Made by a program: the position numbers and the translations under genes. Shown in pieces: positions 7,103-13,714 of a stretch of DNA of 14,075 bases (positions are counted from its first letter, which is position 1; every line of letters begins with the position of its first letter). This DNA is from Patescibacteria group bacterium UBA6899. Its GTDB lineage: Bacteria > Patescibacteriota > Minisyncoccia > Phycocordibacterales > UBA6899. Location: assembly GCA_002451235.1 (NCBI GenBank), contig DKBN01000026.1, positions 1-14,075 on the forward strand, given 5' to 3'. The notes under the pieces are model-generated. The model did no database searches. It saw nothing but the letters and a program-made list of their open reading frames with translations, and was not told where the DNA came from.

Positions 7103-9169
7103 TCAAATATCCAGATTCGCGAGTCTCGCATTCGACTGGATGAAGGACTTGCGGGGAGCGACATCAGAACCCATCAGGAGATCGAAGATCTTGTCTGCCT
7201 CTGCTGCGTCATCGACGTTCACTTTCTTCAAGATACGCTGCGCTGGGTCCATAGTCGTCTCCCATAGTTCTTCTGGATTCATCTCGCCGAGACCCTTATA
7301 GCGCTGGATATGGAGTTTGGCGACCTTCTTCTTCGCGGTCGCCTCCTCTTCCTCTTTCGTTTCTTCCTGGACCTCCTCTCCTTCCATCTCTCCCTCCAAT
7401 TCCTCGCTTGAGACTCCCTCTTTCTTCAGGTAAGTCTCCTTTTCCTGCTCGGTATAGAAATATAAAGTTTCTTTCCCTTTTTTTACCCTATAGAGCGGGG
7501 GTTGGGCGATGAATATGTGCCCCGCCTCAATGACCGCGCGGAAGTAGCGATAGAATAACGTCAGGAGAAGGGTACGAATATGTGCACCGTCGACGTCGGC
7601 ATCGGTCGCGATAATGATCTTATGATATCGAAGCTTCGAAATATCGAAGGTGTCTCCGATCGCAGTTCCCAAGGCGATGACAAGTGCTTTTACTTCATTC
7701 GAGGCGAGCATCTTATCGAGGCGCGCACGTTCGACATTGAGTATCTTCCCCTTGAGGGGAAGGATCGCCTGCGTACGACGGTCGCGTCCTTGCTTGGACG
7801 ACCCGCCTGCGGAATCTCCCTCGACTATGAAGAGTTCGGATTCTTCGGCGTTCCGAGACTGGCAATCAGCGAGTTTTCCAGGAAGTGTGAGTCCTTCGAG
7901 CGCGCCCTTGCGCAAGACCGAATCCTTTGCTGCTTTCGCCGCCTTGCGCGCCTTCATCGCCAAGACGACCTTTTGGATGATCGCCCTCGCATCGTCCGGA
8001 TGCTCCTCGAGGAAGGCGGAGAACGCATCACCGAAGACCTTCTCCGTCGCGCTTCTGGCTTCCACTGACCCAAGCTTCGCCTTCGTCTGTCCCTCGAACT
8101 GGATCTCCGGCATCTTGATGGAGATGACTGCGGTCAGCCCCTCGCGTACGTCGTCACCGGTATAACTCTCATCAGAGTCCTTCACGATACCGTTCTTCTT
8201 CGCATAATCGTTCAAGCACCGCGTGAGTGCGGTACGGAAACCGGTCACATGCATGCCCCCTTCGGAATTATAGGTATTATTCGCGAACGCGATCTCTCGC
8301 GAAGTGATGTCATCGACGTACTGAAGTGCGATCTCGACGGACACACTTCCTTCTTGCTTATCGATATAGAAGATGTCCCGATGAATCGGGGTTTGAAACT
8401 TATTATGGAACTTGATCAAGGAATAGAGACCACCTTCGAAATAGAACGAGGTGGAGATACATTGATGCCCCATGTCTCTGAGGTAGAATGTGTCATCAGT
8501 ATCGATCCTTCCGGCATATTCGCGCAGGTCGAGGATATTGATCTCGAGCCCCTTCACAAGATACGCCTGCTGTCGCAGGTGTTGGACGATCGCGTTCCAG
8601 TTGAATTTGATCTCGGAAAATATCTCCGGGTCGGGATCAAACAGGACGATCGTTCCGCTCAATTTCGACGCACCGATCTTTTTTACCTTCGCCTTCGCCT
8701 TACCGCGGACATACTCTTGCATATGCTCTCCCCCATCGCGATGCACGGTCACCTTTGCGTACTGTGAAAGCGCATTTACCACCGATGCCCCGACGCCATG
8801 CAGTCCGCCCGAGACCTTGTAGCCGCTTCCTTCGCCGCCGAACTTCCCTCCCGCGTGTAACGTGGTCATCACCGTCTCGAGCGCGGAAACCTTCGTCGTC
8901 TTGTGTATCTCCACTGGGATGCCGCGACCATTGTCGACGATGCGTACGCGGTTGCCGGGCAAGAGCGCGACCTCGATGCGGTCACAGAAACCGCCCATCG
9001 CCTCATCGCGCGAGTTGTCAAAAATCTCCCAGATCAAGTGGTGCAGTCCTTCGACTCCGGTCGAGCCGATATACATTCCTGGGCGTTTGCGAACCGGTTC
9101 GAGTCCCTCAAGGACAGTGATCGCCTCCGCCCCGTATGCTTTCTCTTTTTTTTCTTTCTCTTTGGCCAT
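7103..9169 (-). CDS. gyrB: DNA gyrase subunit B
   Basis: This 688-residue ATPase subunit of DNA gyrase works with GyrA to introduce negative supercoils. The GHKL ATPase domain shows E48, N52 and D55 (WEIFDNSRDEA), the DNGRG box (79-83) and GGLHGVGASVVNALS (121-135); QTK at 361-363 is the transducer lysine motif. The TOPRIM domain has EGDSAGGSSKQGRD with E450, and DADVDG with D523, D525 and D527. The tail QRYKGLGEMNPEELWETTM and the ending NLDI are typical of GyrB rather than ParE. An acidic linker (588-609, mostly Glu) interrupts the TOPRIM/C-terminal region. It lacks the roughly 170-residue insert that makes E. coli GyrB 804 long. Its promoter lies about 60 nt upstream. The start lacks a strong Shine-Dalgarno. 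Confidence 0.96.
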   Translation of the reverse strand: MAKEKEKKEKAYGAEAITVLEGLEPVRKRPGMYIGSTGVEGLHHLIWEIFDNSRDEAMGGFCDRIEVALLPGNRVRIVDNGRGIPVEIHKTTKVSALETVMTTLHAGGKFGGEGSGYKVSGGLHGVGASVVNALSQYAKVTVHRDGGEHMQEYVRGKAKAKVKKIGASKLSGTIVLFDPDPEIFSEIKFNWNAIVQHLRQQAYLVKGLEINILDLREYAGRIDTDDTFYLRDMGHQCISTSFYFEGGLYSLIKFHNKFQTPIHRDIFYIDKQEGSVSVEIALQYVDDITSREIAFANNTYNSEGGMHVTGFRTALTRCLNDYAKKNGIVKDSDESYTGDDVREGLTAVISIKMPEIQFEGQTKAKLGSVEARSATEKVFGDAFSAFLEEHPDDARAIIQKVVLAMKARKAAKAAKDSVLRKGALEGLTLPGKLADCQSRNAEESELFIVEGDSAGGSSKQGRDRRTQAILPLKGKILNVERARLDKMLASNEVKALVIALGTAIGDTFDISKLRYHKIIIATDADVDGAHIRTLLLTLFYRYFRAVIEAGHIFIAQPPLYRVKKGKETLYFYTEQEKETYLKKEGVSSEELEGEMEGEEVQEETKEEEEATAKKKVAKLHIQRYKGLGEMNPEELWETTMDPAQRILKKVNVDDAAEADKIFDLLMGSDVAPRKSFIQSNARLANLDI

Positions 9170-9227
9170 ATTTTAGGTCTCTCAACAAAAAATTCGGCTC
9201 CTGGTACGGAAGCGGAATTGCACATAT

Positions 9228-9255
9228 ATTATAACAAAATATCCTTATATTTCAA
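9228..9255 (-). promoter_or_regulatory. gyrB promoter (TTGAAA-16-TATAAT)
   Basis: On the minus strand TTGAAA (9250-9255) and TATAAT (9228-9233) are separated by 16 nt, five of six and six of six matches to the sigma-70-type consensus. Transcription would start near 9221, leaving a leader of about 50 nt before the ATG at 9169. This is the best-formed promoter in the window and separates gyrB from the pheST operon upstream. Confidence 0.75.
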
Positions 9256-9290
9256 AGGTTTTTGGGGGATTTTGGCGGTTATTTCTAACC

Positions 9291-9827
9291 CTAAGGGAGG
9301 ACCGGAAAAATGGCTAATCTACGCCAATATTTCACGAATTCTTCTCTTGACATTATTCGTATTCCACCGTCTTCTTTTGAACGCGCCTCTGGCTCATAGA
9401 TCTCGAATCTGCCATTGTTCTCGTTGACCAAAAGCACGGTATGAGGCGTCCCATCCTCATTGAAACCGCGTTTTACCGACACGATCACCGGAACACAGCG
9501 CGAAAGCGAAAGAGAGATATCATCGAAACCGTTCTGGATCATTTCCTCCGCCGATGCATCGTTCGTCTCTTTGTATTCCCTGCGCACGAGCGTTACTCCG
9601 TAGCTTCTTGCGAGCTCGATGAGCTTCTCATGTATCCAACCAATATTCGGATCGCGGGCGTCGAGCGCGACCGCCTTGGTCACAAAATGATCTAAGGGAC
9701 GTAGTTCTTGCTCAAGCTCGGGTCTTATCCAGGATATCACCGAAGCAAGACAAGCGATCGTGCAAGTGCGATGCTTCCAATATTCGTCCTTCACATCTGA
9801 AAACTGCGAGAAATACGGGATAGACAT
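9291..9827 (-). CDS. C39-like (papain-fold) cysteine peptidase, third gene of the pheS-pheT operon
   Basis: This protein has 178 residues from the ATG at 9827, which lies one base after the pheT stop (TGATATG arrangement), implying translational coupling. A longer in-frame start at 9869 would overlap pheT by 41 nt and add a non-conserved tail. MSIPYFSQFSD then RTCTIACLASVISW fits the start of C39-type peptidases: Q8 as oxyanion-hole residue and C22 as nucleophile. GTPHTVLLVNE supplies H129, and FEIYEP places E145 where the family normally has Asp. There is no signal peptide, no membrane segment and no double-glycine transporter partner, so it probably acts in the cytosol or is exported by an unknown route. 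The substrate is unknown. The fold assignment is fairly firm; activity is uncertain because of the Glu. Confidence 0.75.
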   Translation of the reverse strand: MSIPYFSQFSDVKDEYWKHRTCTIACLASVISWIRPELEQELRPLDHFVTKAVALDARDPNIGWIHEKLIELARSYGVTLVRREYKETNDASAEEMIQNGFDDISLSLSRCVPVIVSVKRGFNEDGTPHTVLLVNENNGRFEIYEPEARSKEDGGIRIMSREEFVKYWRRLAIFPVLP

Positions 9828-9828
9828 A

Positions 9829-12180
9829 TCAGCGAACCTGCCACCGCTCGTGTTTGGCGATGGCGGCATATACTCGCTCCATATGTCCGTTCACTTCTTC
9901 GTCGGTAAGCGTGCGCTCGAACGACTGAAATACGAGTCGATACGCGTACGAAACTCGGTCCTCTCCGGGTCTTTGGAACTTGTCGAATTGGGAGAATCGT
10001 ACCACAAGGTCCCCGGCGTTCTTTTTGATGATATCCTCTAGCTCGGATCGCTGCACATTCTCGGGAACGAAAACGGCGATATCACGCGCTATAAAAGGGT
10101 ATGTGGACACCGTACGATAGATGGTATCATTTCCATTCGTGCCGAACGGTTCGTATTCGTTCGGTTCAGAGAGCAATTCGATCTGCGCATCGAAATCTAC
10201 TTCCGCCCAGCTACGTGGATTCGTCTCCTCGCGCACGTACGTCGCCTCTCTGGCGCCGATCGCCACAAGCGCATCGGCTAGTGTTGTCTTTATCTCTTTC
10301 AGCGCCTTTTCTCCTGCCGGCGCGATCCCGAGCGCGAGCGCAAAGTGTTCCTCTCCTTTCGGGAACACGTTCCCGAACTCAAAGATCTTCACTTTGTCGA
10401 CCCCTATCAAGGGCGCGTTCAATCTATTTATTTCGAGCGCATCTCGGAACCCTCCCGACATGGAGCTGCGTACGAACGGCCGATCTTCCCCGACCGGATT
10501 CATTACTTCGACGTCTCCCTGTCCTTTCTTCGCGAAACTATACGTATAGACCTCGGAATACCCCCTCTCAACCAGGAAAGAACGGACCCTATTCGAATAA
10601 TGCAGCCGCTTCCAGGCTTTCCCTTTCTTTTTCATCTTCGGTGTGACCGCCTTGATCCTGTTATATCCATATTGCCGTCCGATCTCCTCGATGAGGTCAT
10701 GCGAGCGACGCAGGTCCAGACGCTCGGGCGAAATAGTGACGATATATCGGGGCTCATCAATATCATCGACCATCCTCCGAAAACCAACGATGTTCGCGAA
10801 TTGTTTCGCGCTCGCTAATGATTCGATCGCGACTCCATTCGTCGCTTTCGATGCATGGATCACTCTTCCTTCCCCAAGAAAGATCCCCACATGATCCACT
10901 CCGGCTGGGAAATCCATCCCTGTCTGATATTCGATGCCTTTGGTATAGATGTGCCCCTCTTGGGTATTCGAAAACACAAGGTCGCCGAATCGGAGATCCT
11001 TCTGTACCATTTCCCTGCCATATAGCAACTTATCGATGGAAAGACTCGGCATCCATATTCCTGCTTTCGCAAAAAGATAACTCACGAGCGAAGAGCAGGA
11101 GAACGAGTTCGGAGCATCATGACGCATCGCGGAAGGATTCCTGTACGCTTTTCCGACACACGTCTCTAAGAGTTCTTGCACGATCTCCCGAGGCGATTGA
11201 TGAACATATGCATATCCGCCGCGCTCAAGGATCGCCCTAATATCGCCATCGTTCATAGCAGAACCTAGAAGCGCGTTCACATCGCGAAGCGATACGCCTA
11301 CCACATATTGCCAATCTTCGCGTTCGGGGTATTCATCTGTCGCCGTGGCGGCTTTGGCGTCCGGATAAAACTCTTTGATGAGCGCAAGCGCTTCCTTCGC
11401 CCCTTCTTCGGCGAGGACGCTGGAGATCCCGTTTTCGTAGCGTTTCGATGCATCCGTCTTGATATTGTGCTTCGTCGAGATGCGCCGCGTCAGGGTCGGT
11501 TGGAAATTCGCGCTCTCAAGGATGATCGCGGTCGTATTCTCGTCCACTTCCGCCTTCTTCCCGCCCTTCACGCCAGCTAACGCGAGGATGCCTTCATCGT
11601 CCGCGATCACCTGTTCCGTCCCATCGAACGCGAGCGTCTTATTGTCGAGGGTTGTCATTGTCTCTCCTTTCTTTGCGAGGCGGATCGTTATCCCCCCTTT
11701 CACTTTCTTCGCATCGAACGCATGCATCGGTTGCCCGATATCGAACATAACGAAGTTGGTAATGTCGACAATAGAGTTGATCGAACGCTGTCCCACCGCC
11801 TCCAATCGCTTCTTGAGCCATTTAGGGGATTCTTTCGGCGAAACGCCCTCGACAAGAATACCGATATAGCGCATACAGAGGTCGGGATCCTCGATCCGCA
11901 CTCTTACCGACGTTAAAGCGCGATCGTGCTCTGGCCAAGAGAACGCGATCTCCTTGCGTTTCAACCCGAAGAGCGCGGCGATCTCTCGCGCCATGCCGCG
12001 ATGACAGAGCGCGTCGTGCGCACGATCGGGAAGGACCTTCGCTTCGATGACGGTATCGTCATCATATGTTTCGGTCCCTTCCACCTCGAAGGCCTTTTCG
12101 GTGATCTCTGCGATAAGTTTCTCGGGCGAAGGCAGTGTTCCCTCGATGTGTCCATTCAGCCATTGAAGCGAGTATTTCAT
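9829..12180 (-). CDS. pheT: Phenylalanyl-tRNA synthetase beta subunit with an inserted NlpC/P60 peptidase domain
   Basis: This 783-residue protein pairs with PheS to charge tRNA-Phe. Order: an N-terminal region without the EMAP-like tRNA-binding domain (VEGTE at 34-38 is soon followed by VIEAKVLPDRAHD at 44-56); the B3/4 editing domain (about 100-270, with H153 in PMHAFD and E222 in LESANF); a B5 domain split into 291-327 and 476-508 (SPERLDLRRSHDLIEEI, GYNRI); the catalytic-like domain; and a C-terminal FDX-ACB domain (about 692-783). The insert between the B5 halves (about 328-475) is an NlpC/P60 domain: FSCSSLVSYLF with C362, DHVGIFLG with H430, and IHAS with H442. The 12-residue His-His spacing matches known family members. 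Without the insert the protein would be about 635 residues. It starts 2 nt after the pheS stop; the next gene starts 1 nt after its own stop. Confidence 0.96.
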   Translation of the reverse strand: MKYSLQWLNGHIEGTLPSPEKLIAEITEKAFEVEGTETYDDDTVIEAKVLPDRAHDALCHRGMAREIAALFGLKRKEIAFSWPEHDRALTSVRVRIEDPDLCMRYIGILVEGVSPKESPKWLKKRLEAVGQRSINSIVDITNFVMFDIGQPMHAFDAKKVKGGITIRLAKKGETMTTLDNKTLAFDGTEQVIADDEGILALAGVKGGKKAEVDENTTAIILESANFQPTLTRRISTKHNIKTDASKRYENGISSVLAEEGAKEALALIKEFYPDAKAATATDEYPEREDWQYVVGVSLRDVNALLGSAMNDGDIRAILERGGYAYVHQSPREIVQELLETCVGKAYRNPSAMRHDAPNSFSCSSLVSYLFAKAGIWMPSLSIDKLLYGREMVQKDLRFGDLVFSNTQEGHIYTKGIEYQTGMDFPAGVDHVGIFLGEGRVIHASKATNGVAIESLASAKQFANIVGFRRMVDDIDEPRYIVTISPERLDLRRSHDLIEEIGRQYGYNRIKAVTPKMKKKGKAWKRLHYSNRVRSFLVERGYSEVYTYSFAKKGQGDVEVMNPVGEDRPFVRSSMSGGFRDALEINRLNAPLIGVDKVKIFEFGNVFPKGEEHFALALGIAPAGEKALKEIKTTLADALVAIGAREATYVREETNPRSWAEVDFDAQIELLSEPNEYEPFGTNGNDTIYRTVSTYPFIARDIAVFVPENVQRSELEDIIKKNAGDLVVRFSQFDKFQRPGEDRVSYAYRLVFQSFERTLTDEEVNGHMERVYAAIAKHERWQVR
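10756..11199 (-). other. NlpC/P60 cysteine-peptidase domain embedded in PheT (residues about 328-475)
   Basis: Sub-feature of pheT. About 148 residues with helix SPREIVQELLETCVGKAYR, nucleophile motif SFSCSSLVSYLF (C362, codon 11095-11097), the FGDLVF strand (398-403), DHVGIFLG (H430) and RVIHAS (H442). All three catalytic positions are filled with usable residues. Codon use is like the rest of pheT, so there is no sign of a recent frame-breaking event, and the reading frame is continuous across both junctions. NlpC/P60 enzymes normally cleave peptidoglycan peptides; here the domain has no export signal. Confidence 0.88.
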
Positions 12181-12182
12181 AT

Positions 12183-12947
12183 TTAGAATTGGCTCACGAC
12201 CCGCAGATCGCCGTTATATAAAAGGCGGATATCGTTGATCCCCCATTTGAGCATCGCCATGCGGTCGATCCCGCCTCCGAACGCGAACCCCTGATAGGTC
12301 CGCGGATCGAGACCGCATTCGGTGAGCACGTTGGGATGCACCATGCCCGCCCCCATGATCTCGATCCAACCTGTCTGTTTGCAAACGTTACATCCCTTTC
12401 CCTTGCATTTGAAACATTGCATATCAACCTCAACTCCAGGCTCAACGAACGGAAAGAACGAAGATCGCAAGCGGACGACAGGGTCGGTCCCGAACATACC
12501 GGCGAACATCGCTCCTAGCACCCCCTTCATGGTGCCCAAGGTCACGTCCCTCCCGACCATCAACCCTTCCACCTGGAAAAATTGCGTCTCGTGGGTCGCG
12601 TCCGTCGCCTCGTTGCGGAACACCTTCCCAGGAACAACGATCGCATAGTATGGATCTGGATATTTCCCCTCTGTGACCATCTTTTTCATGTACCGAACTT
12701 GAAATGGAGAAGTGTGCGTACGCATCAGCCTACGTTCCTCGCCCGGCTTTTGTTTCAGCCAAAAAGTATCCTGCATGTCACGCGACGGATGGTCTTTGGG
12801 GACATTCAGGGCGTCAAAATTATAGTATTCGGTCTCAAGTTCCGGCCCATCTTCGACATCGAAGCCGAGTTTCGTCATCGTCTCGGAGATCGTGTCGATC
12901 ATGATCGTGATCGGATGCAAATGTCCTCTTTCTTCTTGTTCGGCCAT
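12183..12947 (-). CDS. pheS: Phenylalanyl-tRNA synthetase alpha subunit, short form without the coiled coil
   Basis: This 254-residue catalytic subunit activates phenylalanine and transfers it to tRNA-Phe within an alpha2beta2 complex. It begins at the catalytic domain (GHLHPIT, residues 8-14); the roughly 85-residue N-terminal coiled coil of E. coli PheS (327 residues), which contacts the tRNA, is absent. Motif 2 reads VFRNEATDATHETQFFQVEG with R111, Q125 and E127; motif 3 reads GFAFGGGIDRMAML with R229. A four-cysteine knuckle (C178, C181, C186, C189) before TGWIEIMGAGMVHP probably binds zinc, as in some other bacterial PheS. The start is fixed by a TATAAT box 8 nt upstream; the earlier ATG at 12957 is out of frame and overlaps that box. 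It leads the pheS-pheT-peptidase operon. Confidence 0.97.
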   Translation of the reverse strand: MAEQEERGHLHPITIMIDTISETMTKLGFDVEDGPELETEYYNFDALNVPKDHPSRDMQDTFWLKQKPGEERRLMRTHTSPFQVRYMKKMVTEGKYPDPYYAIVVPGKVFRNEATDATHETQFFQVEGLMVGRDVTLGTMKGVLGAMFAGMFGTDPVVRLRSSFFPFVEPGVEVDMQCFKCKGKGCNVCKQTGWIEIMGAGMVHPNVLTECGLDPRTYQGFAFGGGIDRMAMLKWGINDIRLLYNGDLRVVSQF

Positions 12948-12955
12948 ATTCGGCC

Positions 12956-12983
12956 ATTATAGGGAAAACGAGAGCGAACGCAA
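12956..12983 (-). promoter_or_regulatory. pheS promoter; near-leaderless start predicted
   Basis: TATAAT (12956-12961, minus strand) ends 8 nt before the pheS ATG (12947), so the mRNA would begin about 2 nt before it. A weak -35, TTGCGT (12978-12983), lies 16 nt upstream. No Shine-Dalgarno is present between them. Confidence 0.6.
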
Positions 12984-12987
12984 AAAA

Positions 12988-13092
12988 CTACCCCCGCGAG
13001 AGAAGGACATAGACGATGGTCAAGAGAGAGACCGCGAGCGAGAGATAGAGCGTGAGCGCGCACAGCATACACTTCTTCTTTGGGGGTTCCAT
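12988..13092 (-). CDS. Putative 34-residue single-pass membrane micro-protein overlapping the tRNA-Thr 3' end
   Basis: I do not recognise this protein. The frame opens at an ATG whose A is the last base of the tRNA-encoded CCA (13092) and ends at TAG (12988). It reads MEPPKKKC, then one hydrophobic segment of about 22 residues (residues 9-31, rich in Leu, Ala, Val), then SRG. The positive N-terminus followed by a membrane span suggests a small inner-membrane protein with its N-terminus inside. Codons favour CTC, GTC, ATC and GCG as in neighbouring genes. GGAGG within the 3' acceptor strand of the tRNA lies 7 nt upstream of the ATG and could act as Shine-Dalgarno on an unprocessed transcript. 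The overlap with a tRNA that must be processed makes translation uncertain. Confidence 0.42.
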   Translation of the reverse strand: MEPPKKKCMLCALTLYLSLAVSLLTIVYVLLSRG

Positions 13093-13167
13093 GGAGCCAC
13101 CTCCCGGGATCGAACCGGGGACCTACGGTTTACAAAACCGTTGCTCTGCCAGCTGAGCTAAGGTGGC
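13092..13167 (-). tRNA. tRNA-Thr (anticodon UGU), CCA encoded
   Basis: The cloverleaf folds without mismatch: acceptor GCCACCT/AGGTGGC, D stem GCTC/GAGC, anticodon stem ACGGT/ACCGT with loop TTTGTAA (anticodon TGT, reading ACA and possibly other ACN codons), a 5-nt variable loop and T stem CCCGG/CCGGG with loop TTCGATC. The discriminator is U73 and CCA is encoded. The U73-CCA end is complementary to the UGGA bulge of the thrS T-box. A TATAAT box lies about 100 nt upstream. Confidence 0.97.
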
Positions 13168-13204
13168 ATTACACCTCTATCTCTAACATTACTCTATCAT
13201 TCGT

Positions 13205-13243
13205 ACCACCCTTTTTGATATCAACCATAACGGTTAAGGTGGC
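13205..13243 (-). other. Structured element in the tRNA-Thr leader, echoing the tRNA acceptor stem
   Basis: On the minus strand GCCACCTT (13236-13243) can pair with AGGGTGGT (13205-13212) in 8 pairs, two of them G-T, enclosing a small AACC/GGTT hairpin and a TGATATCA palindrome. The 5' arm plus next base, GCCACCTTA, is identical to the first nine bases of the tRNA-Thr 40 nt downstream of the element. It may be a processing signal or a decayed tRNA copy; no T-run follows, so it is not an intrinsic terminator. Confidence 0.35.
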
Positions 13244-13266
13244 GTAGCATTAACACTTCCAGGATT

Positions 13267-13272
13267 ATTATA
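13267..13272 (-). promoter_or_regulatory. Candidate -10 box for the tRNA-Thr transcript
   Basis: A perfect TATAAT on the minus strand between the one-TM hypothetical gene and tRNA-Thr. Transcription would start near 13260 and give a leader of about 90 nt. No good -35 hexamer is seen at 16-18 nt. No gene is seen in 13168-13333 beyond this box, the structured element downstream of it and a short CGGCT/AGCCG hairpin (about 13294-13308) before it. Confidence 0.5.
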
Positions 13273-13333
13273 CCTTGCGCTCTATCTTTCCCGATATCGG
13301 CTATGACAGCCGCGATGGAGTGAGCTCTGTATA

Positions 13334-13705
13334 TCAAATGCGATCGTCTTTCGAAAGTTCTTCCTTGAATTCGCTAATGTATTTAAGGAAAAATGAGGTT
13401 GATCTTCCCTTAGCGATCTCCTCTTTGCCAAAGACCTTATCGAGAAAGGCATGATACGTTCTTCCGAGATGCCCGAAAGCGAACTTTAGTCCGGTTGCGA
13501 GTGAACGTTCGACCACCGGCCAATAGATCCTAATGACCCGCGCCCCCCATTGGGTAAGTGTGTGCGCTTCCGAACGAAGGATATCTCCCGTCGTGATCGG
13601 TCCGACGAACGCAAATTCACTCCTTCGATTCGCACCCAGATACGACCATGCGCCAAGGGTCACCATCCCACTCACAGATATCGCCCAAACGATCCATGCG
13701 GTCAT
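13334..13705 (-). CDS. Hypothetical protein with one N-terminal membrane helix (123 aa)
   Basis: I do not recognise the family. Residues 2-24 (starting TAWIVWAISVSGMVTLGAW) form a single hydrophobic segment, either a membrane anchor or an uncleaved signal. The rest is soluble, basic and probably helical, with FVGPITTGDILRSEAH, an aromatic stretch IRIYWPVVERS, and a charged tail FKEELSKDDRI. There are no Cys, no clear catalytic motif and no repeats. It begins 9 nt after the tsf stop on the same strand, so it is almost certainly co-transcribed with tsf. No strong Shine-Dalgarno is visible, so reinitiation after tsf is plausible. The ATG at 13705 is favoured because it places the membrane segment at the very N-terminus. 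Confidence 0.7.
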   Translation of the reverse strand: MTAWIVWAISVSGMVTLGAWSYLGANRRSEFAFVGPITTGDILRSEAHTLTQWGARVIRIYWPVVERSLATGLKFAFGHLGRTYHAFLDKVFGKEEIAKGRSTSFFLKYISEFKEELSKDDRI

Positions 13706-13714
13706 ACTGATCTG

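Noticed and set aside
12892..13161. Plus-strand frame ending in RDRTGDLRFTKPLL
   Set aside because: This peptide is the familiar false translation of an antisense tRNA gene; tRNA-Thr is on the minus strand here.
13201..13213. T-box-like AGGGTGGTACG before tRNA-Thr as a second riboswitch
   Set aside because: Only 10 of 14 consensus positions match, the CCGCG part is missing, there is no terminator with a T-run, and the downstream gene is a tRNA.
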